Assembly: GCF_011492945.1 (NCBI RefSeq)
Contig: NZ_CP045119.1
Location: forward strand, 3,348,001-3,412,000
Direction of reading: 5' to 3'
From: Rubrobacter tropicus
Lineage (GTDB): Bacteria > Actinomycetota > Rubrobacteria > Rubrobacterales > Rubrobacteraceae
Length of the DNA stretch: 64,000 bases
Shown here: piece by piece, positions 1 to 8,376 of the stretch
Position numbering within the stretch: the first letter of the stretch is position 1
Layout of the letters: each line of letters opens with the position of its first letter
Program-made: the position numbers and the translations under genes
The notes under the pieces: generated by a model
Seen by the model: only the letters and a program-made list of their open reading frames with translations
Told to the model about the DNA's origin: nothing
The model's database searches: none

Positions 1-1
1 C

Positions 2-235
2 TCGGGCTTTATAGTCGCGTGCGCGCTCATGCGGCCGGAGCGGCTCGAGAACATGAAGGCCAAGAGCGTACGCAAGAAGATGAAGCAAAAAAGCTTCGCG
101 GCGGCCGTCAACAGGGACGACATCGTGCGCGGGGCCGAGGACCTGGGCGTCGACCTCAACGAGCACATAGAGTTCGTGGCAGAGGCTCTGCAGGAGCGGG
201 CCGACATTCTGGGGCTGGAGCCACAGGAGCCTTAG
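2..235 (+). CDS. HD-domain hydrolase, C-terminal part (cut by window edge)
   Basis: The reading frame is open from the first base and stops with TAG at 233-235, so only the last 77 codons of a longer gene are present. The visible part begins SGFIVACALMRP and continues with a lysine-rich KSVRKKMKQKSF stretch and an acidic helical tail containing LGVDLNEHIEFVAEAL. This resembles the C-terminus of the predicted HD-superfamily (HDIG) hydrolases as I remember them; the metal-binding HD residues lie outside the window. The next gene starts 5 nt after the stop and may be co-transcribed. The family call rests on the tail alone. Confidence 0.6.
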   Translation, partial: SGFIVACALMRPERLENMKAKSVRKKMKQKSFAAAVNRDDIVRGAEDLGVDLNEHIEFVAEALQERADILGLEPQEP

Positions 236-240
236 AACAC

Positions 241-981
241 GTGCCGACCTCGCCCGCTTCGCCCGGGTCCCGTAACCCGGAGCGTACGGCCTCGTTCTGG
301 CGCAGACGCGTCTCGGGGACCGATGTCGTGGTCGCCTTCGGGGTCTACTTCTTGCTCACGCTCTCAGGCGTCGCCGCGCTGGAGGGTCTTGGCCACCCCC
401 TACTCTCCGTAACCGGGGTGCTGCTCTCCCTCGGTCTCAGCGTCTTCGCGGCCTACTCGGGTGTCGGGTTAGCGTTGGCGCTAGGGGAGACGGCCTTCAA
501 GCCGGCCTCCCTTGAGCTCGTGCGCCCCTCCCGGGGATGGTTGTTGATCGGGGCAGGTACGGGGCTGTTGGCCTTCGTGAGCTTCTGGGTCCTCGCGCTG
601 TACGTCAGCAGCGCGGGCTCCCTTCCCCCGCCCCAACGGGGGCTCTTGGACGCCGCGGGCCAGGGGACGGCCCCTCAGTTCGCGCTGCTGGTCGTGCTCG
701 GGGGCCTGCTCGCCCCCTTCGGAGAAGAGTTGCTGTTCAGGGGGATGCTCTATACCTTTCTCAGGCGCTGGGGCCCGGTCCTGGCGTTGGCGGTAAGCTC
801 CCTGATTTTCGGCTTGCTCCACGGCGCGGACCTCGTTTTCCTGATCCACGCCGCGCTTATGGGTACCCTACTGGCACTCCTTTACGAACGCAGCGGCTCC
901 CTATGGCCCGGGGTCATGGCGCATGGCCTGCACAACTCGCTGCTCTTCGGCCTGGTGCGTCTGCTTAACTGGCCGGCGTGA
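241..981 (+). CDS. CPBP family intramembrane glutamic endopeptidase
   Basis: Integral membrane protein of 246 residues with about seven hydrophobic segments. The CPBP (Abi/Rce1-like) signature is present: EELLFRG (EExxxR) near residue 165, GLLHG about 30 residues later and AHGLHNS near the C-terminus, which supply the catalytic Glu and His residues of this fold. The start is the GTG at 241, which follows an AGGAG at 225-229 inside the end of the upstream gene; the frame is open further upstream but without a site. Members process membrane proteins or prenylated peptides; the substrate here is unknown. It could be coupled to the upstream HD-domain gene. Confidence 0.82.
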   Translation: MPTSPASPGSRNPERTASFWRRRVSGTDVVVAFGVYFLLTLSGVAALEGLGHPLLSVTGVLLSLGLSVFAAYSGVGLALALGETAFKPASLELVRPSRGWLLIGAGTGLLAFVSFWVLALYVSSAGSLPPPQRGLLDAAGQGTAPQFALLVVLGGLLAPFGEELLFRGMLYTFLRRWGPVLALAVSSLIFGLLHGADLVFLIHAALMGTLLALLYERSGSLWPGVMAHGLHNSLLFGLVRLLNWPA

Positions 982-1042
982 CAAGGTCCGTGCAACTCTC
1001 TGCTACGATGGACGAACCGTTAGAGAGAGCAGGGGAGGCGTA

Positions 1043-2098
1043 TTGGCTCGGGTGATGGTCGTCTTCGGGGGGCGCAGCGGGGAGCACGAGGTCTCCCTGG
1101 CGTCGGCCCGCGCCATAACGGCGGCGTTGCGGAAGGGGGGGCGCCACGAGGTCGTGCCCGTCGGAATAACGCGCTCGGGGCGTTGGGTACACTCGGGCGA
1201 TCCCATGCGCGAGCTCGAATCGAACCACGAGCTTCTCCCCGACGGCTCGACCCTGGAAATCTCCGGGCCACCCGCAAAGGCCGGGGAGAAGCTCCCGGCA
1301 AACCTCGGTTCCGTCGACGTGGTCTTTCCCGTGCTGCACGGACCCTACGGCGAGGACGGGACAATCCAGGGCATGCTGGAGCTCGCCGGCGTCCCCTACG
1401 TCGGCAGCGGGGTGCTCGGCAGCGCCGTGGGGATGGATAAGATCACCATGAAAAAAGTCTTCGCCCACCACGGCCTCCCCCAGGTCGATTGGGTGGGCCT
1501 GACCCGCAGGGAATGGAAAAACGAGCCCGAAGCGCAGGTACGGAAGATCGAAGCCGCTCTGGGCTACCCGTGCTTCGTCAAGCCGGCCAACCTCGGCTCC
1601 AGCGTCGGCATCGGCAAGGCCGAAGACGCCGAGGAGCTTCGGACCGCCCTCGAAGCGGCGGCCGGGTTCGACCGGCGCATCATCGTGGAGAAGGGCGTGG
1701 ACGCCAGGGAGATAGAGGTCTCCGTTTTGGGCAACGAAGCGCCCGACGTCTCCGTTCCGGGGGAGATCTTCCTCCAGGCAGACGGCTTCTACGACTACGA
1801 GGCCAAGTACGTGGAGGGCGGCATGGAGCTCGGCGTCCCGGCCAAGATACCGGCCGAAACCGCCGACGAAGTCCGCCGTGTGGCCCGCACCGCGTTCGAG
1901 GCCGTCGACGCGGCCGGCATGGCGCGGGTCGACTTTTTTCTCGAAAGGGGCACCGACAGGCTGCTCCTCAACGAGATCAACACCATCCCCGGCTTCACCC
2001 CGACCAGCGTCTACGCCGAGCTCTGGGCCGCCAGCGGCCTCCCCTACGAAGACCTCCTCGAACGCCTCATAGCCCTCGCCCTCGAACGCCACGGGTAG
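1043..2098 (+). CDS. ddl: D-alanine--D-alanine ligase
   Basis: ATP-grasp ligase of 351 residues that joins two D-alanines for the peptidoglycan stem peptide in the cytoplasm. The N-terminus FGGRSGEHEVSLASA is the hallmark of Ddl. The middle has PCFVKPANLGSSVGIGKA (ATP-grasp lysine and glycine loop), and the C-terminal metal site is DRLLLNEINTIPGFTPTSVY. The TTG at 1043 is preferred because AGGGGAGG at 1031-1038 sits just upstream and this start gives the usual N-terminus; GTG 1052 and ATG 1055 are alternatives. Length is normal and all key motifs are intact. Confidence 0.95.
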   Translation: MARVMVVFGGRSGEHEVSLASARAITAALRKGGRHEVVPVGITRSGRWVHSGDPMRELESNHELLPDGSTLEISGPPAKAGEKLPANLGSVDVVFPVLHGPYGEDGTIQGMLELAGVPYVGSGVLGSAVGMDKITMKKVFAHHGLPQVDWVGLTRREWKNEPEAQVRKIEAALGYPCFVKPANLGSSVGIGKAEDAEELRTALEAAAGFDRRIIVEKGVDAREIEVSVLGNEAPDVSVPGEIFLQADGFYDYEAKYVEGGMELGVPAKIPAETADEVRRVARTAFEAVDAAGMARVDFFLERGTDRLLLNEINTIPGFTPTSVYAELWAASGLPYEDLLERLIALALERHG

Positions 2099-2183
2099 CG
2101 TCGTCCGTATAGGGACGCTATAGTTCCCGCAAGACGGCTTCACACCACCAGAGAACCGGCGCTGCCAGACGAGGGAGGAAGCA

Positions 2184-2630
2184 TTGCGAGGACTGAAGTT
2201 GCTGTTGGTGTCGCTAACAATGCTTTTCGTCTTCTGCGCCCCAACCTTCGCGCAGAGCGTCCCCGCGGCGTCACAGTATGATCCCGGGAGCTGCGTCCCG
2301 GAAGCCGGGGTGGCGTGTGCGCAGAGCATCGAAGACGGCGTTCGGGACATCGCCGGCAACACCGAACAGGGAACCGACGCCGTCAACGACGCCATGAACG
2401 ACGCCGCAGAAGCCTCAGCCTCCCCCGAGGCCGTCCCCCCGGCCGAAACCGATGGGTCTCCCGATAGCGCGTCGTCATCGGGCACGACGGGAGGCGACGC
2501 GGCCGGGGATGGGGATCTGGCCTCGATCGCGGAGCTGCCGGAGACGGGCGGCGTTTCACCGACTTTGGCCGGCCCTGGTCTGTTGCTCGTGGCGGGAGGA
2601 CTGCTGGTACTCGGGGTTCGAAGAAGATGA
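2184..2630 (+). CDS. Sortase-anchored (LPETG) surface protein, small
   Basis: Secreted protein of 148 residues. It has a signal peptide (residues 1-24, ending TFAQ), a short mature region with two cysteines (GSCVPEAGVACAQ), an Ala/Pro/Ser/Asp-rich linker, and a complete cell-wall sorting signal: LPETGG, about 20 hydrophobic residues, then RRR at the end. The TTG start at 2184 follows GGGAGGAAG with normal spacing. The stop overlaps the ATG of a paralogous broken gene (ATGA at 2627-2630), so the two were translationally coupled. No sortase gene lies in the window. The mature region has no fold I recognise. Confidence 0.85.
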   Translation: MRGLKLLLVSLTMLFVFCAPTFAQSVPAASQYDPGSCVPEAGVACAQSIEDGVRDIAGNTEQGTDAVNDAMNDAAEASASPEAVPPAETDGSPDSASSSGTTGGDAAGDGDLASIAELPETGGVSPTLAGPGLLLVAGGLLVLGVRRR

Positions 2631-3032
2631 ACGTGTTCCGTCTATGGGCGCTGACGACGCTTCTTCTCGTTCTCGCGGCGACGGCCCCGGCATCGGCGCA
2701 GGGTCCCCCAACTCTCAGTACGTCGATTGCAGTACACGGGAGATCGTAGAAGGCTGCGTTGCCCAGTCCGTGGCCGATGGGGCCGAGGAGATCGGGGACA
2801 ACGCCGGCCAGGGGACCGGCGCCTTGAGCGACGCGTTGGCGGCGCCTGCCTCCGCGTCCGCCGCTTCTACCGGATCTCGTGAAGCCGGGCCAGCCGGAGC
2901 CCCGGACGAGGTACCGGCGAGGACAAAGGTGCTCCCCGAGACGGGCGGCATCCCCCCTATGGCTTGTTCGCGGGCGTCTGTCTGTTGGCGGGCGGCCTTT
3001 TAGTGGCCCGGCTTGCCCTCCAGAGCAGGTAG
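2627..3032 (+). pseudogene. Second LPETG surface protein, broken by two 1-nt losses in C-runs
   Basis: A paralogue of the preceding gene spread over three frames. The ATG at 2627 opens a signal peptide (MNVFRLWALTTLLL...ASAQG). The homologous mature part (SQYVDCSTREIVEGC, then QGTGALSDAL) continues in the -1 frame after the five-C run at 2705-2709. After the six-C run at 2952-2957 the frame moves by -1 again, giving LPETGGIPP, then YGLFAGVCLLAGGLLVAR, and a TAG at 3030-3032. Adding one C to each run restores a full signal peptide - two-cysteine domain - LPETG - membrane segment protein of about 135 residues. Both lesions in homopolymers suggest sequencing error, a recent pseudogene or slippage. 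Confidence 0.8.
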
Positions 3033-3035
3033 CTC

Positions 3036-3668
3036 TTACAACCGCAATATGCCGCGTTGCATCGCGGCGGCCACGGCCGAGGCGCGGTCGGCGGCGCCCA
3101 GCTTTTCGTAGACGTGCAGCAGGTGGGACTTCACGGTCGCCTCGCTGATCCAGAGCGTCCGCGCTATCTCCTTGTTCCCCTTTCCCCGCGCCACGTGCTC
3201 CAACACCTCGAGCTCCCTGCCGCTCAGACCCTCTTCGGAGGGCCACCGTACCCGCTCCATCAGGTGCGCCGCGACGTCCGGCGCGAGGAGGGGCTTGCCC
3301 TCGGCCGCGGCCCGGATGGCGCCGTAGAGCTCCTCGCGCGGCGCGTCCTTCAGGACGTATCCGGTGGCCCCAGCCTCCACGGCCCGCAGGATATCTGCCC
3401 CTGAATCGGAGGTGGTGAGCACGAGGACTCGGGTCTCGGGATGTTCCTTGCGGATGCGGGAGGTGGCCGCCACGCCGCCCGTTCCTGGCATCCTGAGGTC
3501 CATCAAGACGATGTCCGGGTTCAGCCGGCCGGTGAGGTCGACGGCCTCCTCGCCGTTCACGGCCTCGCCGACCACCTCGAAGTCCGGCTGCCCTTCGAGC
3601 ATCCCCCTGATCCCGGTCCGCACCACCGGGTGGTCGTCCACGATGAGCACGCCAACCTTTTTGGTCAC
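3036..3668 (-). CDS. NarL/LuxR-family response regulator
   Basis: Two-component response regulator of 210 residues. The receiver domain (about 1-125) has the acidic pair D11-D12, the phospho-acceptor D57 (IVLMDLRMP) and the lysine in GYVLKDA. A linker leads to a LuxR-type helix-turn-helix (about 147-205: LSGRELEVLEHVARGKGNKEIA, then TVKSHLLHVYEKL). The ATG overlaps the stop of the kinase gene (3665-3668), so the pair is translationally coupled and surely cognate. The stop lies 3 nt from the end of the convergent surface-protein pseudogene. The target genes are unknown. Confidence 0.93.
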   Translation of the reverse strand: MTKKVGVLIVDDHPVVRTGIRGMLEGQPDFEVVGEAVNGEEAVDLTGRLNPDIVLMDLRMPGTGGVAATSRIRKEHPETRVLVLTTSDSGADILRAVEAGATGYVLKDAPREELYGAIRAAAEGKPLLAPDVAAHLMERVRWPSEEGLSGRELEVLEHVARGKGNKEIARTLWISEATVKSHLLHVYEKLGAADRASAVAAAMQRGILRL

Positions 3669-5278
3669 GACGTCTCCTCCAGCATCTCCACGGTCCGGGA
3701 CTTTCCGTCGCCCGTCAGTCGCAACTCTACCGCGAGGGTCGTGCCAGCGCCGGGCTCGCTCTCGACGAGCAGCGAACCGCCGGCCCCCTCGACCCTCTCC
3801 CGCATGGCCCCGAGCCCGAAGCCGCCGTTCATGTCACCGGCCACGGTCGGGCCGTCCGGCTCGAAGCCCACGCCGTCGTCCATCACGTCGAGCGTAACCC
3901 TGTCCCCCATGTAGGAGAGGGTAAGCACAGCCCGACCCGCGCTCGCGTGTTTCCCGACGTTGGTGAGGGCTTCCTGGGCCGTCCGCAGCAACGTGACCTC
4001 GACCTCCGTCGGGAGCGGAACGGCATCGCCCGTCACGGCGACGTCGGCCCTGGTGCGGTTCGACTCGGACCAGCGGGAGACGAGCCGCGAGAGGGCTTCC
4101 GGCAGGGGGAACCCCTCCAGGGCCTCCGGCCTGAGCGCCCACACTATGCGCCTGGCCTCGGCGAGCCCCTCGCGCGCCGTGGTCCGCGCCTCGTCCAGGT
4201 GGAACGCGGCGGGCTCCGTGGGGTCTTCGAGGGCGCCCTCCATAGCCTCGAGGTTCATCACGATGCTCGCGAAGCCCTGGATGAGGGTGTCGTGGATCTC
4301 GCGCGCCAGCCGCTTGCGCTCCCCGATCATGCCGGTACGCCGCGCCTCCTCGATGAGCCGCAGGTTCTCGACCGTCAGCGCGGCCTGGGCCCCCACGGTG
4401 AGGTAGGAGCGCACCTTCTTTCGGTCGAAGAAACTCCGCCTCCCCGGCGAAGCGACGATCATCAACCCGTCCGGACCGCCCGAGGCGCCAAACGGCACGA
4501 GGAGCGCCGAGCGGATACCGGAGCCCTGCCAGGCCCGGCGCTCCGCTTCAGGCAGGTCTTCTTCACGGACGACGCCGTGCGAGTCGCGCCGCAAGTCCGC
4601 GAGCGCGGGGACCCTCCCGGCATCCAGCCGTGACCCTGCCGGCCAGGCCGCCGCTCCGGTCGGCGCGTGGGAGCCGATCAGATCCATCTCGAAGGCCCCT
4701 TCGTCCCCGGGCGACATCCTCCAGAGGGTAACCCGCTCCCCCGGCCCCGCCAGGTGCTCGCCTATGACAACGGCGACGTCCCGTGGGCCGTTCGCGGCGT
4801 GTAGGGCGCGGCTGGCACGGTAGAGCGCCTCCTGCCTCTGCATGGCGCCCCGGCTGAGCGCGACGCCGAGCCAGCCGCCGGCGAGCCCGAGGAGCGGGTA
4901 GACGACGAGCTCCCGCGCTACGAACGGCCCGAAAGCCCGGCCTATGAGCTGGATGCCGACCGCCGAGCCGAGCCCGAGGAGGGCCCCCTGCGACGCGTTC
5001 GCCGCGCCCGAGGCCCGCGTCAGCAGTCCCGACGCCCCCGCGGTCAAGAGCAAGAACAAGGCCGGCAGTCCCCACGAGGCCATAAAGCCCGCGAAACGGT
5101 CGAGCTCGCGTCCGAGAACCTCCTCGCTGACCTCGCCCCCTGAGGCCAAAGAGAGCCCGGCCGCATACAGGTTGACCAGCAAGTAGAGCGACGCGAACGC
5201 CGACAGCGCGACGGCGGCGGCCAGCGCGAACACCAGCCGCCACCTCACGCCGAGGAGTTGTGCCCCTATCCCAAGCAA
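3665..5278 (-). CDS. Sensor histidine kinase (membrane, GAF-like, HisKA_3)
   Basis: Sensor kinase of 537 residues for the adjacent NarL-type regulator. The N-terminal third carries about four membrane segments. A GAF-like sensor region follows (about 160-300), then the HisKA_3 dimerisation helix with the phospho-histidine motif EIHDTLIQGF and the ATPase domain (EALTNVGKHA as N box, DVMDDGVGFEPD as G1, GGFGLGAMRERV as G2). The start is a TTG at 5278; the stop overlaps the regulator's ATG. The ligand or stress sensed is not evident. The whole signalling unit is two genes with no extra partner nearby. Confidence 0.9.
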   Translation of the reverse strand: MLGIGAQLLGVRWRLVFALAAAVALSAFASLYLLVNLYAAGLSLASGGEVSEEVLGRELDRFAGFMASWGLPALFLLLTAGASGLLTRASGAANASQGALLGLGSAVGIQLIGRAFGPFVARELVVYPLLGLAGGWLGVALSRGAMQRQEALYRASRALHAANGPRDVAVVIGEHLAGPGERVTLWRMSPGDEGAFEMDLIGSHAPTGAAAWPAGSRLDAGRVPALADLRRDSHGVVREEDLPEAERRAWQGSGIRSALLVPFGASGGPDGLMIVASPGRRSFFDRKKVRSYLTVGAQAALTVENLRLIEEARRTGMIGERKRLAREIHDTLIQGFASIVMNLEAMEGALEDPTEPAAFHLDEARTTAREGLAEARRIVWALRPEALEGFPLPEALSRLVSRWSESNRTRADVAVTGDAVPLPTEVEVTLLRTAQEALTNVGKHASAGRAVLTLSYMGDRVTLDVMDDGVGFEPDGPTVAGDMNGGFGLGAMRERVEGAGGSLLVESEPGAGTTLAVELRLTGDGKSRTVEMLEETS

Positions 5279-5344
5279 GATGGCAGCATTCTAGATCATC
5301 CCCACCCAGCGGAGAAACGCCCCGGCGACACAATCATCCCTCCG

Positions 5345-5542
5345 GTGCGCACCTATCATCCTTCCGGTCGATGCGGGAACTACTCCCCGACGGCGAGTTC
5401 CGTTGAGGAATATCGAGCGCGCAAGGCACGTGCAGAGGCGAGGAGGATGATGTCGTTCGCGACCACGCTAGCCCTGATGCTGGCGGAAAAAAGAATCGAA
5501 CAACGCCTGACCGGCTTGAAGCCGAAGCCCAACGGTACTTAA
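5345..5542 (+). CDS. Small helical protein of unknown function (start uncertain)
   Basis: A short frame ending TAA at 5540-5542, directly before the ATG of the MscS gene. Its C-terminal 45 residues (VEEYRARKARAEARRMM..., LALMLAEKRIEQRLTG) use GC-rich codons and would form a charged, amphipathic helix. Possible starts are GTG 5345 or the tandem ATGs at 5447 and 5450, which sit behind a perfect AGGAGG (5441-5446) that is very close to the first ATG. I do not recognise the family. The tight junction with the MscS gene suggests co-translation. It could be spurious; the codon pattern and ribosome-binding site are the only support. Confidence 0.35.
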   Translation: MRTYHPSGRCGNYSPTASSVEEYRARKARAEARRMMSFATTLALMLAEKRIEQRLTGLKPKPNGT

Positions 5543-6562
5543 ATGCGCGGGATGTTCTTCGCGCTCATACAGGAAGAGACGACGGGCGACCTGGCGGACG
5601 CCGCCGAAGACGCCACCAGGGACTCCAGATCCATCTTCAACGGGATCGGGGAGTTCCTGGGGAGCACTTACGATTACGTCGTCGGCCCGAACTTCATAGG
5701 CGACATCATCGCCTCGGCGCTCGTGGTGTTCCTCGGCCTCGTCTTCTACCGGATCCTGACCCGCGGGGTGCCCAAGGTGCTCAGGTGGCGGCGCCGGCGC
5801 CGGGATTTTCTCGACGCCGAGGCCGTCGCGCGCATCAAGCGCCAGGACACCGCGATCACCCTCACCCGCAACGCCCTGCGGTACGTGATCTTCTCCATAG
5901 TCGTCCTGGTCGTGATCAGCATCTTCATCAAGAACCCGCTCCCAGGCGTCGCCGGGGCCACGATCCTCGCCGCCGTCCTTGGTTTCGGGGCGCAGAGCTT
6001 CCTGCGGGACGTTATCGCCGGCTTCTCCATCGTCTTCGAGGGCCAGTACAGCGTCGGGGACTTCGTGGAGATCAGCCCCCCGCAAGGCGTGGCCGGCATC
6101 GTGGAAGAGCTCGGCCTTCGCATGACGAAGGTCCGCTCCCTCTCCGGCGAAGTGAGCTACATCCCAAACGGCGCGATCCTGGGCGTCACAAATTACATCT
6201 CGGGCCGCCAACGCTTTAACGTCGAGGTTCAAGTCTCTGATGCCGAAGCCGCCGAGAACGTCCTAAAGTCCCTCGACGAAGCGGCGGAACTGTACCTCAA
6301 CCCGCCGCGCCTCGCGGAGCGGAGCGAGACGGATGATGGCCGCGTCCGACTGCGCATCGTCGCGGGGGTCCTCCCCTCGATGGCCTGGCTCGTCGAAGAA
6401 CACCTCGTCGAACGCATAAAGGCGGCGGCCGGCGAAGAGTCGCTCGCCGCCGAACCCCTCGTCTACAAGGTAGACCAGGCGAACCTGCGTAGGGTCAGGG
6501 ACCTGCTGCCGCAAGAAGCGGAACGAAACCTGCCGCACGAGGCCGAAAAGAAGCTGAAGTAG
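5543..6562 (+). CDS. MscS-family mechanosensitive ion channel
   Basis: Membrane channel of 339 residues that opens under membrane tension to release solutes on hypo-osmotic shock. Hydrophobic segments lie near residues 50-75 and 110-130. The pore helix follows, with the Gly/Ala pattern AGATILAAVLGFGAQSFLRD, then the beta domain (FSIVFEGQYSVGDFVEI) and the conserved SYIPNGAI loop before the cytoplasmic alpha-beta cage. The tail is charged. The start ATG follows the stop of a small upstream frame without a clear ribosome-binding site; an in-frame ATG at 5552 is an alternative. It ends at the first heptad-repeat arm. Confidence 0.9.
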   Translation: MRGMFFALIQEETTGDLADAAEDATRDSRSIFNGIGEFLGSTYDYVVGPNFIGDIIASALVVFLGLVFYRILTRGVPKVLRWRRRRRDFLDAEAVARIKRQDTAITLTRNALRYVIFSIVVLVVISIFIKNPLPGVAGATILAAVLGFGAQSFLRDVIAGFSIVFEGQYSVGDFVEISPPQGVAGIVEELGLRMTKVRSLSGEVSYIPNGAILGVTNYISGRQRFNVEVQVSDAEAAENVLKSLDEAAELYLNPPRLAERSETDDGRVRLRIVAGVLPSMAWLVEEHLVERIKAAAGEESLAAEPLVYKVDQANLRRVRDLLPQEAERNLPHEAEKKLK

Positions 6563-6720
6563 AGGTTTCGGGTTACAGGTGTCAGGCTTCAGGGAACCGC
6601 ACTGCTCCTGGCGGAGAAGCCGTGCCGCCACAACGACCATGTCGCACGCCCCTATTCGGAGTCACGCCCTCCGCGCCCACGTACCAAACCGCAGGCCTGA
6701 TGCCTGTAACCTAAAGCCTA
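6563..6720. repeat. Heptad-repeat pair (TCAGGYW type), inverted arms
   Basis: The left arm (6563-6594) holds degenerate 7-bp units of the TCAGGYW type. The right arm (6691-6720) holds the reverse complement (CCTGATG, CCTGTAA, CCTAAAG). The arms flank about 95 nt with no gene. The right arm runs into the stop codon of the convergent LON-domain gene. The pair lies between convergent genes, where it could act as a transcription end structure. Confidence 0.6.
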
Positions 6721-7353
6721 AGTGCCCGGTTTCCAGTCGTCGCGGAGGTGGCCGTTCGTCTGGGCTTTTTCGCGGGCCTGGCGTTCCCTTTCGAGGCGTT
6801 CGGCGGCGGAGGTAAGTAGCTCTTTTACCTTCTCCAGGCGGGCTTTTTCAGAGGTTAGTTCCAGGATCTGCTGGCGGGTTTCGGCTTCGAACTCGACGCG
6901 GCCGGCTATGGCGAAGGAGAGGTTCTTGTAGGGGGGCTCTATCTCTATGCCGACGGAGCCTTCCGTCGCCGCCTCGACCACGCGTTCGAGGAGGGCTATG
7001 CACTCCTCGGCCAACGCCTGGACGTCGGGTTCCTCGGGTTCCTCTTCGAAGTATTCGATCTCGCCCACGTAGTACGGTTTACCCGTCAGCACGTTGTTCA
7101 GTTTGAAGCGGCGGGAGCCTTCTACCAGGATCAGCATCCGCCCGTCGTCGTAGCGCTCGACGAGCTCGACTATCTTGGCCGTGCAACCCACCTTCCTGGT
7201 CCCCGACTCGTCGGCGAAGACCATCCCGAACTCGCTCTCCTGCTGGAGGCACTCGTCGACCATCTGCTTGTAGCGCTCCTCGAAGATGTGCAGCGGCAAA
7301 GGCGCCCCCGGCATCAGCACCACGTTGAGCGGGAAAAGCGGTATATCGGACAA
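6718..7353 (-). CDS. LON peptidase substrate-binding-domain protein
   Basis: Cytoplasmic protein of 211 residues with a single LON N-terminal (substrate-binding, PUA-like) domain and no protease or ATPase part. The start is typical: IPLFPLNVVLMPGAPLPLHIFEERY, then GCTAKIVELVERYDDGRMLILVEG. The last 60 residues form a charged coiled coil (LTSEKARLEKVKELL...). Start TTG at 7353. Stand-alone LON-domain proteins are common in actinobacteria but their role is poorly known. It is divergent from the SDR gene at 7427, sharing a 73-nt promoter region. Confidence 0.85.
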   Translation of the reverse strand: MSDIPLFPLNVVLMPGAPLPLHIFEERYKQMVDECLQQESEFGMVFADESGTRKVGCTAKIVELVERYDDGRMLILVEGSRRFKLNNVLTGKPYYVGEIEYFEEEPEEPDVQALAEECIALLERVVEAATEGSVGIEIEPPYKNLSFAIAGRVEFEAETRQQILELTSEKARLEKVKELLTSAAERLERERQAREKAQTNGHLRDDWKPGT

Positions 7354-7413
7354 GGTCGCGCTCCTTACGTTGGCTGCACGGATTCTATCTCAACGCCGGA
7401 CCCGCGTGCCGGG

Positions 7414-7419
7414 TATAGT
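7414..7419 (+). promoter_or_regulatory. -10 element (TATAGT) placed for a leaderless SDR mRNA
   Basis: TATAGT lies 7 nt before the GTG at 7427, and no ribosome-binding site precedes that GTG. Transcription should begin at or next to the start codon, giving a leaderless mRNA. The -35 region is weak (TCAACG at about 17 nt spacing), so the call rests on the -10 box and on the position of the conserved SDR N-terminus. Confidence 0.45.
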
Positions 7420-7426
7420 GTTACGC

Positions 7427-8209
7427 GTGGAAGGCAGACCACACGCGGGCCGGGTCGCCCTGATCACCGGCGGAGGACGAGGCATCGGCGCGGCCACCGC
7501 ACGCCTGCTCGCCCGCGAGGGCGCCGCCGTCGCCGTGGCCGCCCGAACGGAGGAGGAGATATCCTCCGTGGCCCGCGAGATAGAGGCCGGCGGCAACACG
7601 GCCATCCCCGTACTCCTGGACGTCACGGACGAGGACTCGGTCTCCGCCGCCTTCGAGAAGGCCCGCGCCGGACTCGGACCCGTGGACATCTTGATAAACA
7701 ACGCGGGCACGCCGGGAGTCCCGCTCCCCGTCGCCCGGACGGAACTTTCCGACTGGCGCCGGGTCTTCGACGCGAACGTCACCGGCGCCTTTCTCTGCGC
7801 CAGGGAGGCGATGCCACACATGGTCTCCGGCGACTGGGGACGCATCGTCAACGTCTCTAGCGCCGCCGCCCGCCACCCGATGGCCGGCATGGCCGCTTAC
7901 GGGGCCTCCAAAGCGGCCCTCGACCAGCTAACCCGCGTCCTCGCCCTCGAAGGCGAACCGCACAACGTCGCCGTAACCGGCGTCTACCCGGGCGTGGTCG
8001 ATACCAGGATGCAGGAAAAATCCCGCGCCTTCCCGCCCGACCTCATCGGCAAACAGCTCTACCGCATGTTCCAGGGCTACAGCGACTTCGGAATGCTCCG
8101 CGCTCCCGAAGAACCCGCCGAGCTCATAAGCTACCTCTGCACGTCGGAGGCCGCCCGCCTGAACGGGCACATCATACGCCTGGAGCAACTCGAAGCGCTG
8201 AAGGAGTAG
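7427..8209 (+). CDS. SDR-family NAD(P)-dependent oxidoreductase
   Basis: Classical short-chain dehydrogenase/reductase of 260 residues. The cofactor loop is ALITGGGRGIGAATA, followed by NNAG (LINNAGTPGV). The catalytic set is present: Ser in NVSSAAA, then YGASKAALDQ with Tyr and Lys, and a PGVVDT loop after the active site. The GTG at 7427 is chosen because it gives the normal SDR N-terminus and sits 7 nt behind a TATAGT; longer frames upstream cross the divergent promoter. Substrate unknown. The gene ends at a heptad-repeat arm followed by a strong hairpin. Confidence 0.88.
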   Translation: MEGRPHAGRVALITGGGRGIGAATARLLAREGAAVAVAARTEEEISSVAREIEAGGNTAIPVLLDVTDEDSVSAAFEKARAGLGPVDILINNAGTPGVPLPVARTELSDWRRVFDANVTGAFLCAREAMPHMVSGDWGRIVNVSSAAARHPMAGMAAYGASKAALDQLTRVLALEGEPHNVAVTGVYPGVVDTRMQEKSRAFPPDLIGKQLYRMFQGYSDFGMLRAPEEPAELISYLCTSEAARLNGHIIRLEQLEALKE

Positions 8210-8375
8210 GCTTCAGGTTACAGGCATCAGGTAAGTCGTCTGTAGACTAACCCGGGTTCGTCGTACGCCAGCGCTTTGGCAACGCTTCTCTCGCTTCGGC
8301 TGTTGTAGAAAGCGGGAGGGCCGCGGTTCGCGCCGCGGCCCTCCTGTTAGCCGAAACCTGTAGCCTGAGACCTAC
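8210..8375. repeat. Heptad-repeat arms around a terminator hairpin
   Basis: Left arm 8210-8232 (TCAGGTTACAGGCATCAGG) and right arm 8351-8375 in reverse complement (CCTGTAGCCTGAGACCT). Between them lies the hairpin at 8315-8344. The unit separates two convergent transcripts: the SDR on the plus strand and the respiratory operon on the minus strand. Confidence 0.6.
8315..8344. terminator. 12-bp GC-rich hairpin between convergent genes
   Basis: A perfect 12-bp stem (8315-8326 with 8333-8344, GGAGGGCCGCGG) and a 6-nt loop. There is no clear T-tract on either side. It probably ends the SDR transcript, the respiratory operon transcript, or both. Confidence 0.65.
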
Positions 8376-8376
8376 A

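Noticed and set aside
978-1009. Promoter GTGACA ... TACGAT before ddl
   Set aside because: The spacing is 20 nt, too long for a confident call.
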